Below, one piece after another: positions 9,670-18,975 of a stretch of 64,000 bases of DNA. The notes under the pieces were generated by a model, which was not told where the DNA came from, made no database searches, and saw only the letters and a program-made list of their open reading frames with translations. The translations under genes were made by a program, and so were the position numbers. Each line of letters opens with the position of its first letter. Position 1 is the stretch's first letter. Source of the DNA: Acidobacteriota bacterium (GTDB lineage: Bacteria; Acidobacteriota; Thermoanaerobaculia; Multivoradales; JBCCEF01); NCBI GenBank assembly GCA_039028635.1, contig JBCCHV010000001.1, positions 124,001 to 188,000 on the forward strand. Direction: 5' to 3'.

Positions 9670-11754
9670 ATGCTGGCGAATGAATTACCGAGACGGAGGG
9701 GGCTGGGAATCCTACTCGTGGCCGTGCTCGCGATGAGCGGCCCGGCGATGGCGGCAGAACGTGCGATCACGGCGGAAGATATCGACGCCCTGCGGAGCGT
9801 CAACGCGGCCGAGATCTCACCGGACGGCACCCGGATCGCATACACCGTGTCGATCCCCCGCAATCCCTTCGAAGAGGACAATGGTCCGGCCTGGAGCGAG
9901 CTCCACGTGATCGGCTCAGATGGCGTCAGTCGGCCCTTCATCACCGGCGAGGTCAACGTCCAGGACATCTCTTGGACTCCCTTCGGCGACGCCATCGCCT
10001 TCCGCTCGAAGCGCGACGGCGACGACCACACGGCGGTCTACCGCATCGCCCTCGGCGGCGGCGAAGCCCGGCGCATCGCCGCCCATGAAACGGCGATCAC
10101 CTCCTACAGCTTCAGCCCGGACGGCAAGCGCCTGGCCTATCTCGCCAAAGACGCCGAGGACAAGGACAAGAAGGATCTCGCCGAAAAGGGCTTCGATGCC
10201 GAAGTCTTCGAAGAGGATGATCGCTGGGTCAAGGTCTGGATCCACACCATCGACGGAGACGAGGAAGCGCGCGCCCTCGAGCTCGATGGCTCCGCTTCGG
10301 AGCTCCACTGGGCACCGATCGGCAACCAGATTGCCGTTGCCCTGGCGCCGAGCTCGCGCATCGACGACCACTACATGCTGCGCAAGATCAAGGTGGTCGA
10401 CAGCCAGAGCAGCGAGGTGCTCGGCGAGATCGACAACGAGGGCAAGCTCGGGGAGGTGGCCTGGAACCCGACGGCGACCCATCTCGCGATGATCTCGGCG
10501 GTCGACAAGCACGATCCCCGGGAAGGTCGTTTGATGGTCGCCGAGGCCAGCGGCGGCAAGCCCTCGGACGTCTTGCCGCACTATCCGGGTCACGTGCGCG
10601 ACATCCAGTGGATCGACCCGGAGCGCATTCTTTTCCTCGGCGGTGAAGGGGTTCAGACCAGCTTTGGCCGGGTGGCCTTCAACGGTCACGCCCATCGCGA
10701 TTTGCTGGGCGCCGCCGGCCGACCGGCCTGGACCAGCTTCAGCGTCTCCTCCGGCGGCGGCCAGGTGGCCTTCGTGGGCCAGTCGCCGCAGCACCCGGCG
10801 GAGCTCTTCCGCTGGGCCGTCCGCGAGGCCGAGCCGACGCGCCTGACGCACAGCAATCCGGTGCTCGAAGAGATTCGCCTCGCTCCTCAGGAGGTGGTCG
10901 AGTTCGCGGCCCGCGATGGCCTCGAGCTGGAGGCGATTCTGATCCGTCCCCTCGACGAGCAGAAGGGCACCCGCTACCCCTTGATCCTCAGCGTTCACGG
11001 CGGTCCCGAGTCCCACCACGACAACGGTTGGCTGACGACCTATTCGAGCCCTGGCCAGCTCGGTGCCGCCCACGGCTATGCGGTGCTCTACGTCAACTAC
11101 CGTGGCAGCACCGGCCGCGGTCTCGAGTTCTCGAAGCTCAGCCAGGCGGATCCCGGCGGCAAGGAGTTCGACGATCTGGTCGACGCGGTCGAGCACCTGA
11201 TCGCCGAGGGCCTGGTGGACCGTGAGCGGGTGGGCATCACCGGCGGCTCCTACGGCGGCTACGCTTCCGCCTGGGGAGCGACCAAGCTGACCGAGCATTT
11301 CGCCGCCAGCGTCATGTTCGTCGGCATCTCGGAGAAGATCGCCAAGTCGGGCACCACCGATATCCCCAACGAGGAGTATTTGGTCCACGCCCGTCGCTGG
11401 CCGTGGGAGAAGTGGGACTTCATGGTCGAGCGCAGCCCGGTGGCCTACGTCGAGCAGGCGCGCACCCCGATCCTCATCCTGCACGGCGCCGAGGACCCGC
11501 GGGTCCACCCCAGTCAGTCGTTGATTCTGTACCGCTACTTCAAGATGGTGGGCAAGACTCCGGCGCGCCTGATCTGGTATCCGGGCGAGGGCCACGGCAA
11601 TCGCAAAGCCGCGGCCCGGATGGACTACAACCGCCGCATGATGCGCTGGTTCGACCACTACCTGAAGGGGGAGGGCGGCGATCCGCCGCCGGCGGAGCTC
11701 GACTGGAGCGCCCACCAGGAGGCCGACGACGCGGCTGAGGAAGGCGCCGAGTGA
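9670..11754 (+). CDS. S9 family prolyl oligopeptidase / dipeptidyl aminopeptidase-like peptidase, exported
   Basis: The 694-residue protein has an N-terminal signal peptide (hydrophobic run ending AMAAER), a beta-propeller region with WD40-like SPDGTRIAY and SPDGKRLAY repeats, and a C-terminal alpha/beta hydrolase domain. The nucleophile lies in GGSYGGYAS (Ser about 527), the acid in LHGAEDPRVH (Asp about 609) and the base in PGEGHGN (His about 642). This is the full S9 triad. A strong purine-rich ribosome site (GGAGAAGGAGGAGGAAGG) sits before the ATG at 9670. The stop overlaps the GTG of the OPT transporter gene by four bases, so peptide hydrolysis outside the cytoplasm and oligopeptide uptake are probably translated together. 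Confidence 0.92.
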   Translation: MLANELPRRRGLGILLVAVLAMSGPAMAAERAITAEDIDALRSVNAAEISPDGTRIAYTVSIPRNPFEEDNGPAWSELHVIGSDGVSRPFITGEVNVQDISWTPFGDAIAFRSKRDGDDHTAVYRIALGGGEARRIAAHETAITSYSFSPDGKRLAYLAKDAEDKDKKDLAEKGFDAEVFEEDDRWVKVWIHTIDGDEEARALELDGSASELHWAPIGNQIAVALAPSSRIDDHYMLRKIKVVDSQSSEVLGEIDNEGKLGEVAWNPTATHLAMISAVDKHDPREGRLMVAEASGGKPSDVLPHYPGHVRDIQWIDPERILFLGGEGVQTSFGRVAFNGHAHRDLLGAAGRPAWTSFSVSSGGGQVAFVGQSPQHPAELFRWAVREAEPTRLTHSNPVLEEIRLAPQEVVEFAARDGLELEAILIRPLDEQKGTRYPLILSVHGGPESHHDNGWLTTYSSPGQLGAAHGYAVLYVNYRGSTGRGLEFSKLSQADPGGKEFDDLVDAVEHLIAEGLVDRERVGITGGSYGGYASAWGATKLTEHFAASVMFVGISEKIAKSGTTDIPNEEYLVHARRWPWEKWDFMVERSPVAYVEQARTPILILHGAEDPRVHPSQSLILYRYFKMVGKTPARLIWYPGEGHGNRKAAARMDYNRRMMRWFDHYLKGEGGDPPPAELDWSAHQEADDAAEEGAE

Positions 11755-13685
11755 GCAACGGCGAGCAACAGAAGAAGCCCTTCGCGCCGTATTTCTCGGC
11801 CGACGAGAGCCCTGCCGAGCTGACCTTCAAGGCGGTGCTGGCGGGCATCCTCTTCGGTGTGCTGTTCGGCGCCGCCAACGCCTACCTGGGACTCAAGGTC
11901 GGGCTGACCATCTCGACCTCGATTCCGGTGGCGGTGGTCACCGTTGCCGCCTTCCGAACCCTCGGCAAGGCGGGAGTCAAGACCAGCCTGCTCGAGGCCA
12001 ACCTGTCGCAGACCGTCGGCTCGGCTTCGAGCTCCGTCGCCAGCGGCGTGATCTTCACCCTGCCGGCGCTGTTCCTCTGGGGGCTGGCTCCGTCGCTGCT
12101 GCAGATGACCACCTTGGCCCTCGCCGGCGGCCTGATCGGGATCCTGTTCATGATCCCGTTGCGACGCTTCCTGATCGAGCGCGAGCACGGCAAGCTGCCC
12201 TATCCCGAGGGCACCGCCTGTGCCGAGGTCCTGCAGGCCACGGAAAGCGGCGGAGGGCGCGCCAAGAACGTCTTCTTGGGGCTCGCCGTCGGCGCCTTCT
12301 TCAAGGCCATCTTGGGCTGGATGAAGGCCCTTCCGGGCGATCTCGAGGTCCATATTCCATTCCTCAAGAAGGGCCAGCTCGGCACCGAAGTGTCGGCGGC
12401 CCTGCTCGGCGTCGGCTACATTCTCGGCGTGCGGGTGGCCTCCATCATGGTCGGCGGCGGCCTCCTCGCCTGGCTGGTGATCATCCCGATCATCGCCACC
12501 TGGGGTGAGGGCCGAGGCGCGCCCTTCTATCCCGAAACGGTGCTCACCATCTCGGAGATGAGCGCCGGCCAGATCTGGAACCGTTACGTGCGCTATATCG
12601 GTGCCGGGGCGGTGGCGGCGGCCGGCATCATCACCTTGATCCGCAGCATCCCGACCATGATCGAGAGCTTCAAGGTCGGCACTCGGCAGCTCCGCCAGCG
12701 CCTCGACGCCAGCGGCGTGGCGCAGGCGATTCCGCGCACCAGCCGCGACCTGCCGCTGCCGGTGGTGGGAATCGGCGTGGCCGCCGTCGCGCTGGTGCTG
12801 ACGGTGATCCCGGAGGCCTTCGGTGCGATCGAAGGCCTTGCTCCGCGCGCCGTTGCCACCGTCCTGGTGGTCATCTTCGCCTTCTTCTTCGTCACCGTGT
12901 CGTCGCGCATCGTCGGCCTGGTCGGCGTCACCTCGAATCCGACCAGCGGCATGACCATCGCCACCTTGCTCGGCACGGCGGGGATCTTTCTCGCCCTCGG
13001 CTGGACCGACGATGCCGGCAAGATGGCCGCCCTGACGGTCGGCTCGGTGGTCGCCATCGCCGCCTCCATCGCGGGCGATACGTCGCAGGACCTGAAGACC
13101 GGCTTCATCCTCGGAGCCACTCCCCGAACCCAGCAGATGGGAGAGCTGGTGGGAGTCCTCAGCTCGGCTTTCTTCGTCTGTCTGACGGTGATGATGCTGG
13201 GCCAGGTCTACGGTTTCGGCTCGGCCGAGCTGGCGGCGCCCCAGGCGACCCTGATGAAGCTGGTGATCGACGGCGTCCTCGAGCAGGCCTTGCCCTGGGG
13301 GCTGGTCGGCATCGGCGTGTTGATCGCCATCGCCGCCGAGCTCTGCCGGATTCCGAGCCTGCCCTTCGCGGTCGGCGTCTATCTGCCCGTTTCGACCATG
13401 GTGCCGGTGTTCCTCGGCGGTGCTCTGCGCTGGTTCCTGGCTCGCCGCGGCGTCGACGAGAAGGGCCGCGATCGCGGCGTCCTGTTCGGTTCCGGCCTGG
13501 TCGGTGGCGAAGGTCTGATGGGAGTCGGAATCGCGGGCATGGCGGCCTTTGCGGCAAGCCGTGGGGAGCGTCCCTGGAGTCTCGGCGCGGAATGGGCGGG
13601 AGCTGCCGGACCGTGGCTCTCGGCGGTGCTTTTCGCCGGCCTGCTGTGGTTCTTCGCCCGCCTCTGCCGCAGCCGGGAGGAGTAA
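11751..13685 (+). CDS. OPT family oligopeptide transporter
   Basis: The 644-residue integral membrane protein has about 14-16 hydrophobic helices. Family signs include AELTFKAVLAGILFGVLFGA near the N-terminus, the NAYLGLKVGLTISTSIPVAV segment and the PYPEGTACAEVL motif in the cytoplasmic loop. These match the prokaryotic OPT group that imports oligopeptides or metal chelates, probably proton coupled. It starts with GTG inside the four-base GTGA overlap with the S9 peptidase stop, so translational coupling is likely. The glutamine cyclotransferase gene follows 4 bases after the stop, completing a three-gene peptide-use operon. Confidence 0.92.
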   Translation: MSNGEQQKKPFAPYFSADESPAELTFKAVLAGILFGVLFGAANAYLGLKVGLTISTSIPVAVVTVAAFRTLGKAGVKTSLLEANLSQTVGSASSSVASGVIFTLPALFLWGLAPSLLQMTTLALAGGLIGILFMIPLRRFLIEREHGKLPYPEGTACAEVLQATESGGGRAKNVFLGLAVGAFFKAILGWMKALPGDLEVHIPFLKKGQLGTEVSAALLGVGYILGVRVASIMVGGGLLAWLVIIPIIATWGEGRGAPFYPETVLTISEMSAGQIWNRYVRYIGAGAVAAAGIITLIRSIPTMIESFKVGTRQLRQRLDASGVAQAIPRTSRDLPLPVVGIGVAAVALVLTVIPEAFGAIEGLAPRAVATVLVVIFAFFFVTVSSRIVGLVGVTSNPTSGMTIATLLGTAGIFLALGWTDDAGKMAALTVGSVVAIAASIAGDTSQDLKTGFILGATPRTQQMGELVGVLSSAFFVCLTVMMLGQVYGFGSAELAAPQATLMKLVIDGVLEQALPWGLVGIGVLIAIAAELCRIPSLPFAVGVYLPVSTMVPVFLGGALRWFLARRGVDEKGRDRGVLFGSGLVGGEGLMGVGIAGMAAFAASRGERPWSLGAEWAGAAGPWLSAVLFAGLLWFFARLCRSREE

Positions 13686-13689
13686 ACCC

Positions 13690-14481
13690 GTGATCGCCGG
13701 GGGAGGGCCGATCGGCCGCCGGCTGGCGGCCCTCGCCGCCAGCCTGATGGCCTTCGCCTGCGCTGCTCCGGCGGCTCAAGGGGCGGCGGTGCGCGAAGCC
13801 TATGTCGAAGTGCTCGAGGTGTTTCCCCACGACGAGCAGGCCTTCACCCAAGGCCTCGAGTGGTACGACGGCGCCTTGCTCGAGTCCACCGGCCAGTTCG
13901 GCGAATCGAGCCTGCGGCGAGTCGAGATCTCGAGCGGCGAGGTCGAGAAACGGCGAGAGGTCGATTCTCGGTACTTCGCCGAAGGCCTGACCCGCGTCGG
14001 GGATCGCCTCATTCAGCTCACCTGGCAGGCCGGTGAGGCGTTGGTCTACGACGCCGAGTCCCTGGCACCGCGCGGCCGCCTCGACTACCGCGGCGAGGGC
14101 TGGGGCCTGTGTTTCGATGGCGAGCGGCTGGTGATGAGCGATGGCTCGTCTCAGTTGACCTTCCGCGACCCCGAGACCTTCGCCGAGCTTTCGACCCTCG
14201 AGGTCACCCTGCGCGGCCGCCCGCTGCGCAATCTCAACGAGCTCGAGTGCGTTCACGGCGAGGTCTACGCCAATGTTTTCGGCAGCGACGTCATCGTGGC
14301 GATCGACCCGCTCAGTGGTCGGGTCACCCAGATGGTGGACGCCTCCGGATTGCTGCCGCCCTCCGAAGCGCGGCATGCCGATGTCCTCAATGGCATTGCC
14401 TGGGACCCGGTGGGGGAACGCTTTCTGGTCACCGGCAAGAACTGGCCCAAGCTCTTCGCTGTGCGCTTCGTCGAGCGCTGA
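13690..14481 (+). CDS. Glutaminyl-peptide cyclotransferase (glutamine cyclotransferase family, beta-propeller)
   Basis: The protein of 263 residues has a signal peptide (AALAASLMAFACAAPAAQG) and a five-bladed beta-propeller typical of plant/bacterial-type QC. Diagnostic stretches are FTQGLEW, LLESTGQFGESSL, GWGLCFDG, LNELECVHGEVYANVF and LNGIAWDP. It would convert N-terminal Gln of peptides to pyroglutamate in the periplasm. I use the GTG at 13690, four bases after the transporter stop; the frame is open further upstream, but that part overlaps the transporter and has no signal sequence. Its place behind a peptidase and a peptide transporter fits a peptide-processing role. Confidence 0.85.
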   Translation: MIAGGGPIGRRLAALAASLMAFACAAPAAQGAAVREAYVEVLEVFPHDEQAFTQGLEWYDGALLESTGQFGESSLRRVEISSGEVEKRREVDSRYFAEGLTRVGDRLIQLTWQAGEALVYDAESLAPRGRLDYRGEGWGLCFDGERLVMSDGSSQLTFRDPETFAELSTLEVTLRGRPLRNLNELECVHGEVYANVFGSDVIVAIDPLSGRVTQMVDASGLLPPSEARHADVLNGIAWDPVGERFLVTGKNWPKLFAVRFVER

Positions 14482-14620
14482 CGTTTCAGCCGCCTCCCTT
14501 GGTTCCAGGACTGCGGGATCGATACACTGAGGACTTGAACATCCGAACTCTCGCCGCTTGCCGAGGCAGCCGGCGATGGCAGCAGATTTCCTTCGTTCCT
14601 GGTCAATGACGGGAGAAACC

Positions 14621-15631
14621 ATGAGTGAAAAGGTTTGGCACGTTTCGGTGCAGGGCCAGCAGCAGGGTCCGATGAGCGCCGATGAGATCGTCGCCGGAAT
14701 TCAAGCCGGTCGCTTCGACCGCAACTGTCACGTCTTCATGCAGGGAATGGCCAACTGGGAGCCGATCTCGACTCGCGCCGAGTTCGCCGGCGCCTTCGGC
14801 GCCGCGCCGGCACCGCCACCGCCGCCGAGCCCGGGCAGTGCTCACGAGATCGACTACGAGATTTTCGGCGAGGAGATGCAGTACGTCGAGGTCACCCTCG
14901 ACCCTCAGGAGGCCTGCATCGCCGAGGCCGGTGCCTTTATGTACATGGACGATGGCATCGAGATGGAGACCATCTTCGGCGATGGCTCGGGGCAAAACGC
15001 CGGTGGCGGCCTGATGGGCAAGCTGATGGGGGCCGGCAAGCGAGTGCTGACCGGAGAGTCCCTGTTCATGACCATCTTCGGCAACCAGGGACATGGGCGC
15101 AAGAAGGTCGCCTTCGCGTCGCCCTACCCGGGCAGCATCGTACCCCTCGACCTGCGGCAACACGGTGGACGGATCCTGTGTCAGAAGGATGCCTTCCTGT
15201 GCGCTGCCAAGGGGATCTCGGTCGGTATCGCCCTCAACCGCAAGCTCGGTGCCGGACTCTTCGGAGGTGAGGGCTTCATTCTTCAGAAGCTCGAGGGCGA
15301 CGGCTACGCCTTCGTCCATGCCGGCGGCGCCATCATGGAGCGAGAGCTCGGTGCGGGAGAATCGCTGCGCGTCGATACCGGCTGCCTGGTGGCCTTCCAG
15401 CAGACGGTCAACTACGACATCCAGATGGTCAAGGGCATCAAGACCGCGATCTTCGGCGGCGAAGGCTTGTTCTTCGCCACCCTGAGCGGCCCCGGCAAAG
15501 TCTGGCTGCAGTCGTTGCCCTTCAGCCGGCTGGCCGGTCGGGTGCTGTCGGCGGCGCCGGGCCTCGGCAAGAGCCGCAAGGGTGAAGGCTCGGCCCTCGG
15601 CGGTCTTGGCGAGATGTTGATGGGCGATTAG
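14621..15631 (+). CDS. GYF-like domain fused to AIM24/TIGR00266 family protein
   Basis: The 336-residue protein starts with a GYF_2-type module ([18 protein letters not shown] through [10 protein letters not shown]), then a Pro-rich linker, then an AIM24 domain. The latter has [12 protein letters not shown], a glycine-rich stretch ([20 protein letters not shown]), [17 protein letters not shown] and VDTGCLVAF, as in TIGR00266 proteins. Its biochemical function is unknown; AIM24 proteins are beta-sandwich, membrane-associated proteins. The ATG at 14621 follows GGGAGAA at a good distance; an in-frame ATG at 14606 is less likely. It appears monocistronic. Confidence 0.85.
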   Translation: MSEKVWHVSVQGQQQGPMSADEIVAGIQAGRFDRNCHVFMQGMANWEPISTRAEFAGAFGAAPAPPPPPSPGSAHEIDYEIFGEEMQYVEVTLDPQEACIAEAGAFMYMDDGIEMETIFGDGSGQNAGGGLMGKLMGAGKRVLTGESLFMTIFGNQGHGRKKVAFASPYPGSIVPLDLRQHGGRILCQKDAFLCAAKGISVGIALNRKLGAGLFGGEGFILQKLEGDGYAFVHAGGAIMERELGAGESLRVDTGCLVAFQQTVNYDIQMVKGIKTAIFGGEGLFFATLSGPGKVWLQSLPFSRLAGRVLSAAPGLGKSRKGEGSALGGLGEMLMGD

Positions 15632-15655
15632 CGGCGGGCGAGGCCCAAATGCAAA

Positions 15656-15690
15656 AAGGCCGGAGCGGCGCGTCGGCGCACTCCGGCCTT
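15656..15690 (-). terminator. Intrinsic terminator (leftward), possibly bidirectional
   Basis: A perfect 10-bp stem, AAGGCCGGAG with CTCCGGCCTT, encloses a 15-base GC-rich loop. On the minus strand the stem runs into CCTTTTTGC, a short U-tract, so it should end the leftward 97-codon gene at 15719. It also lies 25 bases after the AIM24 gene and may serve both directions. Confidence 0.75.
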
Positions 15691-15718
15691 GCCTCTTCGA
15701 GGTGGTTCTGGCTTCGTC

Positions 15719-16012
15719 TCAGCCGACCGGCGCCTCGACCTTCAGCATGCGCCCCCAAGCCACCCGGAGGTTCTCCGGAAGATCGAGCTCGGCGAAGATC
15801 TCCCGCACCTGGTCGCGGCTGACGTAGGTCCAGATGTCGTCCCACTGGGCGTAGCGGAGGAGGTGGGAAATGGCCCAGGCGCGCTGATCGTCAGGGCCTT
15901 CGGCCAGGATGGTCTCGAGCTCGGCCTTCATGACCTCGCGGTCCGGAAAGAAATAGAGCGGCTCGTCTTGCACGGTCTCACCGGTAGCGGGTGATTTCCC
16001 AGAGGCTTCCAT
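15719..16012 (-). CDS. Small conserved-looking cytoplasmic protein of unknown function
   Basis: The 97-residue product starts MEASGKSPATGETVQDEPLY and contains FFPDREVMKAELETILAEG, WAISHLLRYAQWDDIW and VREIFAELDLPENLRVAW. It is predicted mainly helical and soluble. The frame continues upstream, but that part crosses the tRNA-Gly gene and cannot be coding, so the ATG at 16012 is used. It is a single gene followed by an intrinsic terminator 29 bases after the stop. I do not recognise the family. Confidence 0.65.
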   Translation of the reverse strand: MEASGKSPATGETVQDEPLYFFPDREVMKAELETILAEGPDDQRAWAISHLLRYAQWDDIWTYVSRDQVREIFAELDLPENLRVAWGRMLKVEAPVG

Positions 16013-16138
16013 AACGTTTTCAGTATAGCGGTCCTGGGGCGTTTGGCAAGCTCCCGAATTGCGGTGTTGCTCCGGCCCTTCGGTGGTTGCTTGACCCTCC
16101 GCCGCGGGTCGGCTAGATTCCTCGGGTCGGTTTGACAG

Positions 16139-16214
16139 GCGGGCATAACTCAGTTGGTAGAGTGCAAGCTTCCCAAGCTTGATGTCGCGGGTTCGAGTCC
16201 CGTTGCCCGCTCCA
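16139..16214 (+). tRNA. tRNA-Gly (anticodon CCC)
   Basis: The acceptor GCGGGCA pairs with TGCCCGC, followed by discriminator T and an encoded CCA at 16212-16214. The anticodon stem CAAGC/GCTTG holds the loop TTCCCAA, giving anticodon CCC, which reads GGG. The T-arm has GGTTCGAGTCC. All four arms fold. Confidence 0.96.
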
Positions 16215-16339
16215 CCCGATGTACGAGTCGAGCAGGGCGACCAGGACGGTCGCGAGCTACCTCCCAACCGTGAGAGACCGCTGTCGGCGGCATTGGCCTC
16301 GAGGCCGCTGTCGCGAGCGGCAGGCCGAAAGGGCTGAGC

Positions 16340-16786
16340 ATGTCGATTTTTCGCCGCGACCAGGAGTCCGCTCCTTCTCCCCAGCCGAGCGCTCCGCGTT
16401 CCTCCACCGTTTCCAGCACCGTCAGCAACGCGGCCTCCGTGGTGGCTCCGGGCACCCGCATGGCGGGCAAGATCTCCGGCGCGACCCGCCTTCAGGTGGA
16501 TGGCGAGCTCGAGGGTGAGATCCATCTCGACGCGGAGGTGGTGGTCGGGGCGGCTGGCAAAGTCGACGGCCAGATCACGGGGCGTTCGGTGCTCGTTGCA
16601 GGCCGGGTGGTGGGCAATATTCAAGGGCTCGAGCGCATCGAGGTCCAGGCCTCCGGCAAGGTCGAGGGAGATCTGTCGGCGCCGCGGGTGGTGATTGCCG
16701 AGGGGGCTTTCTTCAAGGGCAGCGTCGAGATGGGGAGCAAGCAGGGGAGTCCACGGAAGCAGGGCGCGAAAGGGGCGGCACCATGA
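16340..16786 (+). CDS. Bactofilin (polymer-forming cytoskeletal protein)
   Basis: The 148-residue protein has a flexible Ser/Pro-rich N-terminal tail and then a right-handed beta-helix core made of short repeats. Examples are [50 protein letters not shown] and [17 protein letters not shown]. This is the bactofilin (PF04519) pattern; these proteins polymerise without nucleotide and scaffold cell-wall or membrane proteins. The start ATG is at 16340. The stop overlaps the ATG of alanine dehydrogenase by four bases (ATGA), an unusual pairing. Confidence 0.92.
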   Translation: MSIFRRDQESAPSPQPSAPRSSTVSSTVSNAASVVAPGTRMAGKISGATRLQVDGELEGEIHLDAEVVVGAAGKVDGQITGRSVLVAGRVVGNIQGLERIEVQASGKVEGDLSAPRVVIAEGAFFKGSVEMGSKQGSPRKQGAKGAAP

Positions 16787-17895
16787 AGATCGGAATTCCG
16801 AGTGAGGTCAAGGATCACGAGTATCGGGTGGGCATGACGCCAGCCGGCGTTCACGCCCTGGTCGCCGACGGCCACGAGCTCATGGTGCAGGTCGGAGCCG
16901 GCGACGGCAGTGGATTCGGAGACGACGAGTATCGCGAGGTCGGGGCGACCTTGATCGAGGAAGCCGACGAGGTCTGGCAACGGTCCGAGATGATCATCAA
17001 GGTCAAGGAGCCGGTGCCGTCGGAGTTTCATCGCATGGTGACCGGGCAGCTCCTCTTCACCTACCTCCACCTCGCCCCCCTGCCGGAGCTCACCGATGTG
17101 CTGCTGCAGCGCCAGGTGGCGGGGGTCGCCTACGAGACGATCACCGACCGCAATGGCCATTTGCCGCTGCTCACCCCGATGTCCGAAGTGGCAGGACGGA
17201 TGTCCGTCCTGGCCGGCGCCAGCTTTCTTCAGAAGCCCTTCGGCGGTCGCGGAACCCTGCTACCGGGCGTTCCCGGCGTGCCGCCCGGCGATGTGGTGAT
17301 CATCGGCGGGGGAATCGTCGGCCTCAACGCCGCCAAGATGGCCCTCGGCCTCGGTGCGCGGGTGACGGTCCTCGAGATGAGCCTCGATCGTGCCCGCTTC
17401 CTCGACAACATCTTCCATGGCGAGGTCACCACCCTGGCGAGCAATCCCCACAACCTGATGGGAGCCCTGGGGCGTGCCGACTTGCTGATCGGAGCGGTGC
17501 TGATCCCCGGGCGAGCGGCTCCCAAGCTGGTGACCCGCGAGATGCTGTCCTTGATGAAGAAGGGGTCGGTGGTGGTCGACGTCGCCGTCGATCAGGGCGG
17601 TTGCTTCGAGACCACCCGGCCGACCACCCATTCGGATCCGGTGTTCGAGGTCGACGGGGTGGTTCACTACTGTGTCGCCAACATGCCGGGAGCGGTGCCG
17701 CGGACTTCGACCATCGCCCTCAACAACGCCACGCTGCCCTATGCGCGAGCCCTCGCCAGCCAGGGCATCCACGACGCCGTGATGCGCGATCCGGGCCTGG
17801 CCGAAGGGGTCAACACCTACCAAGGGCAAATCACCTGTGCGCCGGTCGCCGAGTCCCAGGGCCGGCCCTTCAAGCCCTTGGCGGACCTTCTCTAG
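16783..17895 (+). CDS. ald: Alanine dehydrogenase
   Basis: This 370-residue protein matches the normal Ald length. It begins [20 protein letters not shown], the conserved pyruvate-site segment. It continues with [19 protein letters not shown], the NAD-binding [18 protein letters not shown] and [15 protein letters not shown] near the substrate site. It should interconvert L-alanine and pyruvate plus ammonium with NAD. It starts within the bactofilin stop (ATGA overlap), so translation is coupled. It ends in TAG inside a CTAGCAG repeat. Confidence 0.96.
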   Translation: MKIGIPSEVKDHEYRVGMTPAGVHALVADGHELMVQVGAGDGSGFGDDEYREVGATLIEEADEVWQRSEMIIKVKEPVPSEFHRMVTGQLLFTYLHLAPLPELTDVLLQRQVAGVAYETITDRNGHLPLLTPMSEVAGRMSVLAGASFLQKPFGGRGTLLPGVPGVPPGDVVIIGGGIVGLNAAKMALGLGARVTVLEMSLDRARFLDNIFHGEVTTLASNPHNLMGALGRADLLIGAVLIPGRAAPKLVTREMLSLMKKGSVVVDVAVDQGGCFETTRPTTHSDPVFEVDGVVHYCVANMPGAVPRTSTIALNNATLPYARALASQGIHDAVMRDPGLAEGVNTYQGQITCAPVAESQGRPFKPLADLL

Positions 17896-17911
17896 CAGGC
17901 TGGTGAAAGGG
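17892..17911. repeat. Second copy of the CTAGCAGG...TGAAA interspersed motif
   Basis: CTAGCAGGCTGGTGAAAGGG overlaps the ald stop codon. It matches the reverse complement of 461-478 at about 16 of the first 18 positions. With only two copies visible, the family assignment is tentative. Confidence 0.3.
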
Positions 17912-17915
17912 CGCC

Positions 17916-17936
17916 TCGCCGGTTCTTCGCCGGCGA
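17916..17936. terminator. Hairpin between the convergent genes ald and rluD
   Basis: TCGCCGG and CCGGCGA form a 7-bp stem around the loop TTCTTCG. It lies between the ald stop (17895) and the rluD stop (17989). There is no U-tract, so it is only a candidate terminator. Confidence 0.35.
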
Positions 17937-17988
17937 TCCCTGATGGTGGGCTCGCAGGAGTCTGCAGTCAGGGACTTTCAGGCGCTCT

Positions 17989-18975
17989 CTAGGGCGGGGC
18001 CGGCAGCTCTCTTCCGGCGAGATCGCGCCAGAGCTCCCTCAGATCGTCCGGCAGGGGGGCTTCGAAGCTCACCGGGCGGCCGTCTCGAGGGTGATCGAAG
18101 GTCAGACGGAAAGCGTGGAGCGCCGGTCGGGGAAACTGCCGCAGGAGCTTCTGCCGACGTCCTCGCACCTCACGCCAACGATTCTCGCCATAGACCGGAT
18201 CCCCAACCAGGGGAAACCGACCGTGCTTGAAGTGGACTCGGATCTGGTGGGTGCGCCCGGTCTCCAAGTCGATCGCCGCGACGCTCGCCGGCGGCTCCCG
18301 GTCGAGGGTTCGAAAGTGGGTCCGGGAGGGGCGACCGCCGGCATCGACGGCCATTTCCTTGCGGCGGCTGCGGTGGCGGGCAATCGGCTCGTCGAAGCGA
18401 CCGGAGTCCGGCAGGTTGCCGTAGACCACGGCGAGATAGGTCTTTTCGACCCGTCGCTCGGCAAAGGCCGAGGTCAGGTGGCGGTAGGCGAGATCACTCT
18501 TCGCCACCACCAGGATGCCGCTGGTGTCGCGGTCCAAGCGATGCACGATTCCGGGCCTGCCGACGCCACCGATACCGGCCAGGGCGGGGTACTCGTGGAG
18601 CAGGAAGTTGCACAGAGTGCCGTGGTGATGGCCGGCTCCCGGGTGGACGATCTGGCCCGCCGGCTTGTCGAGGAGCAGCAGGTCATCGTCCTCGTGGATG
18701 CGGTGCAAGAGCCCCGGCTCGGGAACCACGCGGTCGTCCCGCGGCGGTGGGATCCGGCAGCTCAGCCGCTCGCCCCCCTGCAGCGAGAAGGAGGAGCGGG
18801 ACGGACGACCGTTCACGGTCAGCTCGCCACTCGCGATCCAGCCCTGGACGCGGTTGCGAGGCAGATCGAGATGGGCCGCGGCGTGGCGGTCGAGGCGTTC
18901 GCCGCTGGCCGCCGGCGGAACCGTCCAGGAAACCGCCGTCGGCTCGCCGGTGGTCTCAGCCCCCGGTGGGCTCAC
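17989..18975 (-). CDS. rluD: 23S rRNA pseudouridine synthase, RluD family
   Basis: The 328-residue protein has an N-terminal S4 RNA-binding domain (GERLDRHAAAHLDLPRNRVQ and GELTVNGRPS) and an RluA/RluD catalytic domain. The motif HRLDRDTSGILVVAKS contains the catalytic Asp. DLETGRTHQIRVHFKH and PLVGDP are further family motifs. RluD makes pseudouridines in helix 69 of 23S rRNA; exact positions here are inferred from the family. The GTG at 18975 overlaps the end of lspA by 20 bases, so the genes are cotranscribed. A start further in is possible. Confidence 0.9.
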   Translation of the reverse strand: MSPPGAETTGEPTAVSWTVPPAASGERLDRHAAAHLDLPRNRVQGWIASGELTVNGRPSRSSFSLQGGERLSCRIPPPRDDRVVPEPGLLHRIHEDDDLLLLDKPAGQIVHPGAGHHHGTLCNFLLHEYPALAGIGGVGRPGIVHRLDRDTSGILVVAKSDLAYRHLTSAFAERRVEKTYLAVVYGNLPDSGRFDEPIARHRSRRKEMAVDAGGRPSRTHFRTLDREPPASVAAIDLETGRTHQIRVHFKHGRFPLVGDPVYGENRWREVRGRRQKLLRQFPRPALHAFRLTFDHPRDGRPVSFEAPLPDDLRELWRDLAGRELPAPP

